From UBA937 sp031549725 (GTDB lineage Bacteria; Spirochaetota; Spirochaetia; Treponematales; Breznakiellaceae): a DNA stretch of 64,000 bases. Positions 17,142 through 26,404 of this stretch are shown here, piece by piece. Each line of letters begins with the position of its first letter. Position 1 is the stretch's first letter. The position numbers were made by a program, and so were the translations under genes. The notes under the pieces were generated by a model. That model did not search any database. It saw nothing but the letters and a program-made list of their open reading frames with translations, and was not told where the DNA came from. The DNA lies in NCBI GenBank assembly GCA_031549725.1, contig JAVBPH010000001.1, positions 55,020 through 119,019 of the forward strand, in the 5' to 3' direction.

Positions 17142-18106
17142 GAGCGGGGCGTTTCCGTCTGGGCAATAATATTTTCAATGATCACATGTTCATTGAGGCC
17201 TTCCAGCTCGCTTTCAGCGGAAAGGGTAATCCGGTGGGCCAGCACCGGGGCGGCTACTGCCTTTATATCATCGGGCATAACGAAGTCCCTGCCCTGGATG
17301 AGTGCCCGTGCCCTGCCGCACCGGATGAGGGCTAAACCTCCCCGGGGACCGGCGCCGCTTTGGAGGGCCGGGATGGACCTGGTGGCTTTTACCAGGCGAA
17401 CCGCATAATCAATGATTGAGGCATCCACCCTTAATGTGGAAGCAAGTTTCTGCAGGGCAATAAAATCCGCGGGGCTCATGATGGTTGAAACATCGTTAAG
17501 GAAAAGTTCCGCCCCGGTTCCATGGGAAATAACCTGGGTAATCATGGTGGTTTCCTCGTTCATGCTGGGATAGTCCACCAGTATTTTCATGAGGAACCGG
17601 TCCTTCTGGGCATCCGGAAGCGGATAGGTACCTTCATGTTCATAGGGGTTCTGGGTGGCCAGTACCATGAATGGTTCCGGCAGACCGTGGCTTACCCCGT
17701 CAAGACTTACCTGGTATTCCTGCATGGCTTCAAAAAGGGCCGCCTGGGTTTTTGCGGGGGAACGGTTTATTTCATCGGCTATGAATAAATTGGAAAATAC
17801 CGGGCCTTTCTTGGTAATGAATTCGCCGGAACTGTAATTCAGCAGGATGTTTCCGGTGATATCACTGGGCATGAGGTCCGGGGTAAACTGAACCCGTTTC
17901 GATTCACCACCAATCGCCTTTGCAATTGCCCGGACCAGCAGGGTTTTTCCAAGCCCCGGTACACCTTCCAGAAGAACATGGCCCCCCGCCAGCATGGTAA
18001 TCATAATAAGTTCCACCAGATTATCCTGGCCGATAAACGCTTTGGCAATTTCCTTTCTTAACAGGTCAACCGCTTCCTTTGCCGATTCGGTGGTATAGTT
18101 GTTCAT
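17138..18106 (-). CDS. MoxR-family AAA+ ATPase
   Basis: Cytoplasmic AAA+ ATPase of the MoxR group, proposed to act as a chaperone for membrane or metal-binding partners. Walker A is GVPGLGKTLL at about residue 50, Walker B IADEINRSP, sensor 1 LATQNPYEHEGTYPLP and the arginine finger region DRFLMK follow in the normal order. The C-terminal AAA_lid_2 contains the conserved GAGPRGGLAL stretch. The length of 322 residues is typical. The ATG overlaps the stop of the DUF4350 gene by 4 bases, and its own stop overlaps the DUF58 start, so the three are coupled. Confidence 0.95.
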   Translation of the reverse strand: MNNYTTESAKEAVDLLRKEIAKAFIGQDNLVELIMITMLAGGHVLLEGVPGLGKTLLVRAIAKAIGGESKRVQFTPDLMPSDITGNILLNYSSGEFITKKGPVFSNLFIADEINRSPAKTQAALFEAMQEYQVSLDGVSHGLPEPFMVLATQNPYEHEGTYPLPDAQKDRFLMKILVDYPSMNEETTMITQVISHGTGAELFLNDVSTIMSPADFIALQKLASTLRVDASIIDYAVRLVKATRSIPALQSGAGPRGGLALIRCGRARALIQGRDFVMPDDIKAVAAPVLAHRITLSAESELEGLNEHVIIENIIAQTETPRS

Positions 18107-19326
18107 AACCGCTCCATTATTATTTCTATAGTTTTCATGTGGTTTGTAAAGGATCTGCTGGTGATTAATCCCTTTGGGTAAAGGGCATTTTCAATAACAA
18201 TTGCATCCAGCTTTACAATCTCCGCAAGCCGGCTGCAAAATGCATTTTTGTCATGGATATATTCCCCGTAATTTTTTCTGAAACGCTGCTGTATGGTCTT
18301 TTCGTAATTATCCAGGTATACATTCAGGGAACGGAATTTTTTCAGGAAGAGGGCTTCCGCCAGGAAACGTTCCCGGATAGGTTTGCCCGGGGTTTCCTCA
18401 TCGGCGATAATTTTTCCGAACCGGGGAATGAAACCCCAGAAACAAACCACAGTGAGGATAAAAATGGAAATAAGTAGGGGAAAAATATTTCCCGCATTTA
18501 CCAGATCCTGGAAAAAAGTATTTTTGAATTCGGTTTCCCGGATGAACAGAATTCCCTGTTTCTCTATATCCCCCGCGCCGGTCAGCTGCCAGCTCAGCAT
18601 CCTGTTGCCGGTTTTTTTTAAATTGATATTCCGCATGAAGTAGGGCCTTCCGGTGAAAGTTACGGTTCCTTCTCCCAGGGGAATCTGAACCAGGTTGATG
18701 GTTTCGTTATCGTTTCCTGCGGTCCGGATATTTCTTCTGTTTTTTTGCAGTGTAAATTCGATACTCCTGTCCATGGTAGGGTGCAGGTCAGGATCTTTTT
18801 CAGAGGGCTGCTCATCTGAAATTTGAACAAATGAATCTGTTTTGTCGATGGTCTCTTTGGGAGCCTCAGGGACCGGAGTTTCAGCCTCCGGAGAATTTGG
18901 AGGCTTTTCGGAAGTGCCGGGGGTAATCATGGTTACCCCAAACTGCTCAATAAAGGAATAAAAGTCCTTATCGGAATAATCGTCCTGCCAGTAGTCGTAA
19001 TAAATAACGAGATGATTCCCGGCTTCAATCCAGGGTCCCAATATATCGAAGGTATCTTCTTCCCAGTAAAAGGATAAAGCATCCAGGACAACCACCGAAT
19101 CTTCGGACTCCAGAATATCTTCCGGATATCCGTATTCCCAGGTATGCACCGGATGTCCGGTTTCCGAAAGCCATCTTTGAAGGGCCAGGAAATCATTTGA
19201 CCTGGCTTCTGCGGATGGATGTTTATATACTTCCTTGTCGTATATTTCAAGAAAATTATAGGCAAAAATTCCGACACCCAGGAGGACAGCTCCGATGATA
19301 CAGATGATGGTTAGGTATCTATTCAT
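18103..19326 (-). CDS. DUF4350-domain membrane protein
   Basis: A 407-residue membrane protein of the DUF4350 type. An N-terminal membrane segment (residues about 4-24) precedes an extracytoplasmic DUF4350 domain of the glutamine-amidotransferase-like fold (SNDFLALQRWLSETGHPV, VVVLDALSFYWEEDTF, LVIYYDYW). A second segment, IFPLLISIFILTVVCFWGFIP at about residues 285-305, leads to a cytoplasmic tail. A Pro/Glu/Thr-rich linker lies near residues 135-165. It is the third protein from the end of the MoxR operon; in other bacteria DUF4350, DUF4129, MoxR and DUF58 genes occur together. Function unknown. Confidence 0.8.
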   Translation of the reverse strand: MNRYLTIICIIGAVLLGVGIFAYNFLEIYDKEVYKHPSAEARSNDFLALQRWLSETGHPVHTWEYGYPEDILESEDSVVVLDALSFYWEEDTFDILGPWIEAGNHLVIYYDYWQDDYSDKDFYSFIEQFGVTMITPGTSEKPPNSPEAETPVPEAPKETIDKTDSFVQISDEQPSEKDPDLHPTMDRSIEFTLQKNRRNIRTAGNDNETINLVQIPLGEGTVTFTGRPYFMRNINLKKTGNRMLSWQLTGAGDIEKQGILFIRETEFKNTFFQDLVNAGNIFPLLISIFILTVVCFWGFIPRFGKIIADEETPGKPIRERFLAEALFLKKFRSLNVYLDNYEKTIQQRFRKNYGEYIHDKNAFCSRLAEIVKLDAIVIENALYPKGLITSRSFTNHMKTIEIIMERL

Positions 19327-20815
19327 TCGAATCCCCGGAACCGGAAAGTTTATTTTTTAGTTCGCCGCAGAAAGAAAGGACTTCATGGAACTGTTCTGCC
19401 CCGGGTTCGATTCCCGCGTAGGCAAGTTTAATCCAGTTTAATACCAGCCGGGCGGATCCTTCTTTTCCCCAAAGGACCGAATTGTTGATTCTTACCAGGC
19501 AATCGGATTCGGTATCATTCGGGGCGAACATGATATTCCCCGGGTCAGCATATAACCTGAGGGCCGCAGACAGGCAGGAGGCCCAGGCTTTCCGGATTTG
19601 TCCTGCGGCAAATAATTTTTTTGCCTCTTCCATAAGAACTTCCGGATCTTCCTGGCGGACAAAACCGGGAACAATTCCTTTTTTCCAGGGAACGGGTTTA
19701 TCCGCAAACAAGGTTTTCCTCATTTTGAATAACCGGTATCCCGCAAATACCAGGACCCCAACGATAGCCAGCACCAATAAAGCCCGGAGGATAAACCCTA
19801 GAACATCTTTTATATCCTTGAAATCAAAATTGAAATTAGGGGAATCCCTTTCGGAATTACGTTCTTTAAATTTCACCCACTTGGTTGTATAACTGTCACC
19901 AAAATCCTTTGATGCCAGGACATCATCCAGAACCTCCGCGGGCATTTCTTCGGAATTAACCTGATACCATTCCTCTGCCTGAACTGTCCGGGGCACCAAA
20001 CTGAACAGCATCAGTATGGAAATAATCAGAGGAATAAGATTTACCATGATTCCATTTTTTATTTTTGCGGGCTCCGGCTGCTGCTTGTCCTTGATAAAAG
20101 AATTAAATGCCAGTTCAATATCCCAGCCTTCCACATCCTCCCGGCTGTTTATATAAATCCCGAATCCCATGCACATATATAAAGGTTCTACAATAAAAAA
20201 TGTCAGCGAAGCGATGAACAGCCCGGCCAGAGAAACCTGGGATGCATAATCAGAAAAGATGTCCAGCGTAACATCCGCATATCTTCCAAAAAAACTATAC
20301 AGAAGATAAGCGAACCCCCCGAACACGCCGATTTCTATAACTATTCCCATGCTGGTCAGGAGGGCACAGAAATCCAGGCCCCCTTTTTTAAGGTTCCTGA
20401 TCCTCCGGCTGACCATCGTTCCTTTGTTGCCTTCAAGAATCCTGATAGGCATCCGGGCGGCCCGGTAAATGCTGAATCTCCGCCAGGTAATATCCCCGAA
20501 TAATCCCCGGAGGGTATTTTTCAGCAGCCCCTGGCAGATCCTTTTCATATCCGCATCATTTCTGAAGAACCGGACGGAAATAACCTGCAGGATAAACCTG
20601 TCAAAAAAAGGTTTCAGCCACCAGATAATCAATGTTCCGAAGATCCGCAGCTGGGGATTAAGGAAAGCCAGGAGAGCCACCAAGAGGATAAAGGGAATCC
20701 CCATAAAAACAAGGATATAACCTATGGAATTGCGCCATATCAGGATACCCGAATCACAGGCTTCCCAGTTGCTCCGGAGCCGGAGTTTTAAAAATGACTG
20801 GAATTTCTCAATCAT
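19319..20815 (-). CDS. DUF4129-domain multipass membrane protein
   Basis: A 498-residue membrane protein. After a cytoplasmic N-terminus there are about three to five membrane segments (near residues 40-80, 180-200 and 225-245), another pair around 255-275, an extracytoplasmic loop, a last segment near 345-365 (FILRALLVLAIVGVLVFAGY), and a cytoplasmic DUF4129-like C-terminus (AKKLFAAGQIRKAWASCLSAALR). The frame extends 30 codons upstream, but 20815 is chosen because GGAGAG precedes it and because it gives an 8-base ATGATTGA overlap with the SpoIIM stop. It belongs to the MoxR/DUF58 operon. Function unknown. Confidence 0.8.
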   Translation of the reverse strand: MIEKFQSFLKLRLRSNWEACDSGILIWRNSIGYILVFMGIPFILLVALLAFLNPQLRIFGTLIIWWLKPFFDRFILQVISVRFFRNDADMKRICQGLLKNTLRGLFGDITWRRFSIYRAARMPIRILEGNKGTMVSRRIRNLKKGGLDFCALLTSMGIVIEIGVFGGFAYLLYSFFGRYADVTLDIFSDYASQVSLAGLFIASLTFFIVEPLYMCMGFGIYINSREDVEGWDIELAFNSFIKDKQQPEPAKIKNGIMVNLIPLIISILMLFSLVPRTVQAEEWYQVNSEEMPAEVLDDVLASKDFGDSYTTKWVKFKERNSERDSPNFNFDFKDIKDVLGFILRALLVLAIVGVLVFAGYRLFKMRKTLFADKPVPWKKGIVPGFVRQEDPEVLMEEAKKLFAAGQIRKAWASCLSAALRLYADPGNIMFAPNDTESDCLVRINNSVLWGKEGSARLVLNWIKLAYAGIEPGAEQFHEVLSFCGELKNKLSGSGDSNE

Positions 20816-21770
20816 GTTTTTCTCTCCCGGAGATAAAGAAATAAAGGTACACCAGAATCCATCCCAGGGCTCCGACCGTAAAATGGACATAATAAGAAAA
20901 AACATGCCTGGATGACCAGAACGCTTCTATTACAGCTGCAATTACCAGAAAAATGGTACTTCCCGTGATCAGCGGAATTGCGGTTTTTCCGGCTTGTTTG
21001 ATCGAAGCAATACGGCTGAGTCCTTTGGTAACAAACAGCCTGTATCCCAATACCAGGCCTGCGTAGGAACTGATAATTATAGCGGTCAGTTCAAAACTGC
21101 CATGTCCTATGATAAAAGAAAAAAATGTTTTGGCATAACCCACATTGATAATATGTGCCGCTGCAACTCCCAGGAAAACAGCATTAAAAATAAGAACCAG
21201 AAGACTTCCTATCCCCGCAATAAATCCCCCTGCGAAGGATCTGAATGCAATGGAGATATTATTGTAAATGTAATACCCGAACATATCCGCGTCGTTGCTT
21301 ACATTCCGGGGGGTTAGAAAATAAGGATTATCGGGATCATACATATCGGCTATCTGGTTCAATTCTCTGTGGGGCAGAATTTTATGGGTAAAATCAGGAT
21401 CCCGGGTACAGAGGAAAATCATAAAAAAAGCCATGCCATAAAAAATAAGATGGCATAACAGCAGTCCCTTCCAGTTTGCCCGGATTGCCCGGGGAAAGGT
21501 TTTGATGACAAAATCAATGCAGAATTTCCAGGACCAGGGATGCTGACCGTACAGAATCTGGTTTCCCTCCAGGACCAGCCGGTTGAGCCGTTCAATTAAA
21601 TCGGGATCAAACCCATGGGCCCTGGCGGTATTTAGATCCTGGGTGAGTTCCCGGAAGGCCCCGGGAAATTGGGCTGCATGTTTCCTGAAATTCTTTTTCC
21701 CGCTGGTAATTGTTATTTCTATAGCATTCCAGAATTCCTGGCGCCGGGATACGAAGTTCTGCTGGGTCAT
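20808..21770 (-). CDS. SpoIIM-family (DUF95) membrane protein
   Basis: A 320-residue stage II sporulation protein M-like protein. The N-terminal third is helical and soluble (FVSRRQEFWNAIEITITSGK, then the LNTARAHGFDPDLIERLNRLVL helix), followed by about five membrane segments with the family pattern NNISIAFRSFAGGFIAGIGSLLVLIFNAVFLG (residues about 185-215) and GHGSFELTAIIISSYAGLVLG. The family name comes from Bacillus, but spirochaetes do not sporulate; outside spore-formers such proteins sit in MoxR/RDD operons, as here. It overlaps both neighbouring genes (ATGA with the RDD gene) and has a GGAGG site. Confidence 0.88.
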   Translation of the reverse strand: MTQQNFVSRRQEFWNAIEITITSGKKNFRKHAAQFPGAFRELTQDLNTARAHGFDPDLIERLNRLVLEGNQILYGQHPWSWKFCIDFVIKTFPRAIRANWKGLLLCHLIFYGMAFFMIFLCTRDPDFTHKILPHRELNQIADMYDPDNPYFLTPRNVSNDADMFGYYIYNNISIAFRSFAGGFIAGIGSLLVLIFNAVFLGVAAAHIINVGYAKTFFSFIIGHGSFELTAIIISSYAGLVLGYRLFVTKGLSRIASIKQAGKTAIPLITGSTIFLVIAAVIEAFWSSRHVFSYYVHFTVGALGWILVYLYFFISGREKHD

Positions 21771-22501
21771 CCCTGGCCTCCGCTCAGCATATGGGCAATG
21801 CCCAGGAGATATTCCGAATCGGAAAACCTGTCCGGCCCTGACTTGTCCCGGAGGCTTTCCGCATATTTTTTTGCGATTTCATTTGCCCTGGCTTCGCCCA
21901 GAATGGGGTATCTCTTGGCAAAAAGAATGATATTCTGTTTTTCATCGTTGGATAGTTTCCGGGGAGGAACTATTTTTTCGTATTTTGCCAGCCATGTCAT
22001 GGTAGTTTTTTTTGTGGGCGCCAGGGAGTTTGCCGTGTAAACCACCAGGGTATCCGCAGCTAAATCACCAATTCTCCTGAAACCAGGGCTGACGGCCATG
22101 CAGGAAAGGACAATGATATAAAGACCAAAAAAATTATCCGCAACCCGGAGAAGGTTTCTGATAAAGGAAGCTCCGGGATTTATAGGAGATCCATCACTTC
22201 TTACAACTCTGATCCCAATAATCCGTTTGCCCGCGCTTTGTCCGTTAAAACACAGCTCACAAAAAACATGGTAAAACCAGTTAAGAAAAAAGAGGCTTAA
22301 AAGCATTATCCAGGTTCCATACATTCTGGAGACCAGGTCAGCCAAGACCATAACAATGACAATAAAAAGCACGCCCTGAATGATAAGATCTATCAGGTAA
22401 GAACAGAGGCGGATCAACATGCCTGCCGGATAAAGACTGAAACCAATACCTTCAGGGGTTTGAACATTTATCAATGTGTCTTTTTGACTCTTTGATTCCA
22501 T
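21767..22501 (-). CDS. RDD-family membrane protein
   Basis: First gene of the MoxR operon, encoding an RDD protein of 244 residues with three membrane segments and the name-giving Arg/Asp pattern: LIRLCSYLIDLIIQGVLF at about residues 27-45, then SAGKRIIGIRVVRSDG in the loop. The C-terminal 70 residues are soluble and basic. RDD proteins are poorly understood and have been linked to transport in a few cases. A TTG four codons upstream (22513) is in frame, but ATG 22501 is preferred although neither has a clear ribosome-binding site. It overlaps the SpoIIM gene by 4 bases. Confidence 0.85.
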   Translation of the reverse strand: MESKSQKDTLINVQTPEGIGFSLYPAGMLIRLCSYLIDLIIQGVLFIVIVMVLADLVSRMYGTWIMLLSLFFLNWFYHVFCELCFNGQSAGKRIIGIRVVRSDGSPINPGASFIRNLLRVADNFFGLYIIVLSCMAVSPGFRRIGDLAADTLVVYTANSLAPTKKTTMTWLAKYEKIVPPRKLSNDEKQNIILFAKRYPILGEARANEIAKKYAESLRDKSGPDRFSDSEYLLGIAHMLSGGQG

Positions 22502-22707
22502 TAGACTATGCAATACTCGTTAAAAAAAATTATAGAAGAACAAAACATGATTTCACTCCTAGTATGTATGATAAAAAGCTATTGTGCAAGAAGTGTGTAA
22601 TGTGAAAGCACTGGCCGTGTCAGAAAAATTTAACAACCGCCGGGTATGGTGATGGGGTGAATATTCAAATATTGCTGCCGGAGGACAAAAACCGGTGTGA
22701 AAATACC

Positions 22708-22740
22708 CTGTAAGGTTCGGCCGGTACCGGAACCTTACAG
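22708..22740 (-). terminator. Strong hairpin after the NPY-motif membrane protein genes
   Basis: CTGTAAGGTTC and GAACCTTACAG form a perfect 11-bp stem around a G+C-rich 11-base loop, 5 bases past the stop of the 22746 gene. On the minus strand GGGTATTTTC follows, a poor U-tract, so termination is plausible but not certain. The rest of the gap down to 22502 shows nothing further. Confidence 0.5.
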
Positions 22741-22745
22741 CTTTC

Positions 22746-23252
22746 CTACATAAGATAACTGGTGATTGCCACAAAAAAGATAAGGGCACCCATAATCGGA
22801 AATGCCGCCAGGGAAATGATGACCAGAATCCCGTTGAATTTCCAGTAGGATTTATTATTTTTCAGCGCAGTTTCCATGGCCTGCTCGTTTTTTGTTTTCA
22901 CAAAAAAGTTCATCTTCGAGCCAAAATTATAAAGATATTTCGCAGGAAATATATAAATTATCCCCATCACGATATAGGAAATACCAAAGGTTGAGGTGAC
23001 AAGACCGGATAAACCCGCTATGGTACTATCCAGTTCCTGTGTGAAAAAAGGGCGGAGAACGAACGCCAAGACCCCAAAAAAAATGCAGAAACCTGCCCCA
23101 ATAAGACCCAGTATTCCCAGGAACCTAAGCCAGGGCGACGCCGCCTTTAAATAGGTAATCATGGTCTCCGTAAAGAACCCCCGGGCAACCAAAGGCTTTT
23201 GTCCGTCGAGGTCTACCTGGGTACTCTCATAGGGATTTATATTATCAGACAT
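22746..23252 (-). CDS. Small membrane protein, NPYxS motif, tandem paralogue 2
   Basis: A 168-residue protein with three to four hydrophobic segments (about residues 43-65, 80-105 and 140-165). The N-terminus MSDNINPYESTQVDLDGQ carries an NPYxS motif seen in several uncharacterised membrane families, and residues 30-45 read MITYLKAASPWLRFLGI. It is a clear paralogue of the next gene upstream (23313-23825), which shares the NPYxS start, the MITYxKxASPWxRF block and LYNFGSKxxxFVxTxNExAxExAxKNNKSxWKF. AAGGAG gives a good start. I do not recognise the family or function. Confidence 0.82.
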   Translation of the reverse strand: MSDNINPYESTQVDLDGQKPLVARGFFTETMITYLKAASPWLRFLGILGLIGAGFCIFFGVLAFVLRPFFTQELDSTIAGLSGLVTSTFGISYIVMGIIYIFPAKYLYNFGSKMNFFVKTKNEQAMETALKNNKSYWKFNGILVIISLAAFPIMGALIFFVAITSYLM

Positions 23253-23312
23253 AAAAACTCCTTAGATAAAAATCGGAACTCCTCCGGATTTTTTGTTCCG
23301 GATTCCCCTGGT

Positions 23313-23825
23313 TTACAGTAATGCAAATGAAATAATTAAAATGTATGCTGCCGGAATCAACGCCATTAAAATTATGGTAAGGATACCGCAGAATTTCCAG
23401 AAGGACTTGTTGTTTTTAAACGCAATTTCCAGGGCGCTCTCGTTGCTGGTCTGAACAAAAGTACGGAGTTTTGAACCAAAATTATAAAGGTACCGGAGCG
23501 GAAAAATCATTACCACTCCAAATGCAACCATAAAAAGTCCCATTCCTCCGAATATACCCAAAAACCCGGAACCGAGTCCTGCCTCTGCGAGGTCCGCTTC
23601 GGTCATTAAGGAAGTCATCATAGGCCAAAGGGCGGCAACTATGGCTCCCCCAAGAATATAAAAACCGGCCATGATAAATCCGTATATTGCGATAAACCTA
23701 ATCCATGGCGACGCTTCCTTCATGTAGGTAATCATGGGCTCCGTAATGGCCCCCAATGAACCGGCAAACTCCTGCCCCGACGGATCCGTCCGGGGGCTTT
23801 TGTAGGGATTCGTACTATCAGACAT
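23313..23825 (-). CDS. Small membrane protein, NPYxS motif, tandem paralogue 1
   Basis: A 170-residue membrane protein and the first of a tandem pair; the second copy follows after 60 bases. It begins MSDSTNPYKSPRTD, has the shared block MITYMKEASPWIRFIAIYG and two to three further hydrophobic stretches, with a cytoplasmic-looking helix (YNFGSKLRTFVQTSNESALE) between them. The frame runs 9 codons further upstream, but ATG 23825 has AAAGGAG at the right distance. The two copies have diverged substantially, so the duplication is old. Function unknown. Confidence 0.82.
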   Translation of the reverse strand: MSDSTNPYKSPRTDPSGQEFAGSLGAITEPMITYMKEASPWIRFIAIYGFIMAGFYILGGAIVAALWPMMTSLMTEADLAEAGLGSGFLGIFGGMGLFMVAFGVVMIFPLRYLYNFGSKLRTFVQTSNESALEIAFKNNKSFWKFCGILTIILMALIPAAYILIISFALL

Positions 23826-24000
23826 AGAAAACTCCTTTAAAAACCGTATCATCAGATGCTTTCATATTTTGGGAATATCTAATTGATACTCGATGGATCA
23901 TTTATATTCTATTATCATTCTCCGAATAATGGAAGGGCATTATTTACACGCAGAACATCCCGGGTGCCCGGGCGGCAAGCTCCAATTCCATTATGGTGAA

Positions 24001-24507
24001 TCAGTTCCGTTTATTCGGGTATTCCCCAATGAATTGTATTTCAATAGGTTCGCCTTCCTGCAGCATATCCGGGTAGAGAAACTCAATATGGTTGCTGCTG
24101 TATTTGAATAAAAGCCGGTTCCCCTGACCGTAGATTTCCATTCTGTCGTAACAGTAGATTGTTTCCTGAATGCCAATTTCAGTAATTCCGATTCCGCTGG
24201 TATATCTTATTTTAACAATTTCCTTAAGGCTTATTTCTATTTTTTTTCTTCCAGTAGCTGAAACAGTGATAATCCGGGAGCTGGTATCAAAATCTATTTT
24301 TCTTACAAAATAGAATAGGATTCCGTAAAAAACCACGGGAATAAGAAAACAAATCGCTAAAATCACACTTAAAGAAACAGAAACAGAAACAGCACTTGAT
24401 AAAATAAAACTAATTACCACTATCAATTCCCAGCATGAAAAAAATATCAGCAGGGATAACCATTTGGGATTTCCGGGTGATAAATCATCAACTAAGGTTA
24501 TATTCAT
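24001..24507 (-). CDS. Membrane protein with two TM helices and a beta-rich C-terminus
   Basis: A 168-residue protein with two close hydrophobic segments (residues about 18-40 and 42-68, including a serine/valine-rich run SAVSVSVSLSVILA) followed by a soluble, beta-rich C-terminal domain (IDFDTSSRIITVSATGRKKI, then IYCYDRMEIYG). This layout resembles PH-like/DUF304 proteins, but I see no diagnostic motif. GAGGGAG gives a good start. It is monocistronic, between the NPY-motif genes and the chemotaxis receptor. The base composition is somewhat A+T-rich. Confidence 0.72.
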   Translation of the reverse strand: MNITLVDDLSPGNPKWLSLLIFFSCWELIVVISFILSSAVSVSVSLSVILAICFLIPVVFYGILFYFVRKIDFDTSSRIITVSATGRKKIEISLKEIVKIRYTSGIGITEIGIQETIYCYDRMEIYGQGNRLLFKYSSNHIEFLYPDMLQEGEPIEIQFIGEYPNKRN

Positions 24508-24572
24508 GACTCCCTCATAAATAGCTGTATGAGTTTATAATATACCATCATCCCCGACTGGAATTTGGCCTC

Positions 24573-26363
24573 CTAATTTATATTAAAGACCTTCTTGGTA
24601 AATTCCAGGTGTTCCAGTGTTTTGGCCGCCACATCCTTAGCCTTTGCCAGGGACGTTTCAATCTCCTGGCTGGCCTGGCGGATATTCTGGACGGAACTAT
24701 GAACTTCCCCGGATGCATCCTTTAACTGTACTATATCCTTGATAATACTCTGGCTGCCCTGCTGCATTTCCTCCGCCCCGGTTTGTACTTCCTGGGTGGC
24801 GGTCTGCATCCCCTTGAGGGCATCCAGGATCTGCTTGCCGCCGGTATCCTGTTCTTCCACAGCATAATTGACCGTGGTGAAGGTGGTATCAATATCCTTT
24901 ATCCCATCATGGATGGCATTAAAGGACTGGGCCGCCTCGTCCGAAACCTGGACGATTCCCTCAATGGCCCTTTGGATCTCGTTGATTTCCTTGGATATGG
25001 ATGCGGATTCCTTGCTTACCGATTCCGCCAGCTTTCTGATCTCGGATGCAACCACGGCAAAACCCTTTCCGGCTTCACCCGCGTGGGCTGCTTCAATGGC
25101 GGCATTCATGGCCAGAATATTGGTCTGGTTGGCGATGTTGTCAATGATCTTATTCGCTTCCAGCAGGGATGCGGAAAGGGCAGTGACGGTCTTAAGCTTT
25201 TCCTGGAGAAGGATAATTTTCCCCTGGCCCTGTTCCGATGATTCATTTAATTCATGGGCGGTGGAATTTGCTTTGTTGACCACCGACCGGATTGACCGGA
25301 TATTTCCCACCATTTCTTCAATCGCCGATGAGGACTGATTGATATGTTCCGCCTGGGCATCAATTGAACTGTTAAGGGAGGTAATATTGTCCAGAATTAC
25401 ATTAACCGCCTGGGAACTCTGTTCCACCGAATCCGACTGCTTGCCTGACTGGGTTTGCACCAGGTCCATTCCCTGGAAGACAATATTCATATTGGAAACC
25501 GATTCATCCATGGAAGTGTCCAGGGTTTTACTCAGGTCGGATAATTCATTCAGCCTGATTTCTATATTGCTGATATTCTTGGCAAAGTTATCCCGGATCT
25601 TCATCAGGGCTCTGATCATTTCTCCGATTTCATCCTGACGCTTGCTTTCTATATTGATGGAAAGATCCATTTCCGCCAAAGTCATTGCTGCTTTCTGAGC
25701 CATGGCAATAGGTTTAATAAAGGAACGGGATACAAAAAAGGCTATGACCGCTGAAAAAATCACCGCAAAAATTAATTGTATGCCAATGGAAATCCTGGTA
25801 TCGTTCTGCAGCTCATTAATAGGGGAAATGTCAAAATCAATACATATCATTCCTATTACAGAATCCCGCTGAATAACAGGAATGTAGGACGATAAAAATG
25901 TTCCCCATTGATCGGAGTATGGTTTTTCGGTTATGGAAATTGATTTATTGTTAAAAGCCTTTTGCAGTGAATCCGGGACTTCGGCATATTTTTGATTAAA
26001 GGTATTGTCCTCGAGGTCATCCTCCAGGTTTCCCGTATCAAAAATAAAGTAGAGCCCATCAGGTCTCTTTTCAATAACATAAATATAGGTGAACTGAAAG
26101 GAATCAGCCAGTTCGTCCATTTTATTAAGTAAGTCATTGTAATATTGGGATCCGGCTAATCCTTCATCTAATAGTTTTTTCAAATCCTTCAGTTCCGGAT
26201 AATTGGTATTAATGAAATTAGCCGTATTAGTAAGATTTGTCCGGGTAGAATATAAAATATACCTGGTGTACTGCAAATACATGGTAATACTTACTGCCAA
26301 TGAGATAGCTATTCCCAAAGCTATAAAAATAGCGATAAGCTGAATTCTCAGGCTTTTTTTCAT
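24573..26363 (-). CDS. Methyl-accepting chemotaxis protein
   Basis: Transmembrane chemoreceptor of 596 residues. An N-terminal membrane segment (about residues 8-30) is followed by an extracytoplasmic Cache-like sensor domain (residues about 35-190, including FTYIYVIEKRPDGLYFIFDTG and PVIQRDSVIGMICIDFD), a second membrane segment with a proline-containing end (RSFIKPI), a HAMP region and the cytoplasmic signalling domain. The hairpin tip with IIDNIANQTNILAMNAAIEAAHAGEAGKGFAVVA is the conserved CheA/CheW-binding part. The frame extends upstream to 26462 into repeat A1, but GAGGTG before ATG 26363 decides the start. The ligand is unknown. Confidence 0.94.
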   Translation of the reverse strand: MKKSLRIQLIAIFIALGIAISLAVSITMYLQYTRYILYSTRTNLTNTANFINTNYPELKDLKKLLDEGLAGSQYYNDLLNKMDELADSFQFTYIYVIEKRPDGLYFIFDTGNLEDDLEDNTFNQKYAEVPDSLQKAFNNKSISITEKPYSDQWGTFLSSYIPVIQRDSVIGMICIDFDISPINELQNDTRISIGIQLIFAVIFSAVIAFFVSRSFIKPIAMAQKAAMTLAEMDLSINIESKRQDEIGEMIRALMKIRDNFAKNISNIEIRLNELSDLSKTLDTSMDESVSNMNIVFQGMDLVQTQSGKQSDSVEQSSQAVNVILDNITSLNSSIDAQAEHINQSSSAIEEMVGNIRSIRSVVNKANSTAHELNESSEQGQGKIILLQEKLKTVTALSASLLEANKIIDNIANQTNILAMNAAIEAAHAGEAGKGFAVVASEIRKLAESVSKESASISKEINEIQRAIEGIVQVSDEAAQSFNAIHDGIKDIDTTFTTVNYAVEEQDTGGKQILDALKGMQTATQEVQTGAEEMQQGSQSIIKDIVQLKDASGEVHSSVQNIRQASQEIETSLAKAKDVAAKTLEHLEFTKKVFNIN

Positions 26364-26404
26364 AATCACCTCTTTCACTGTATCAGTATTTAGAAATATT
26401 TGTG

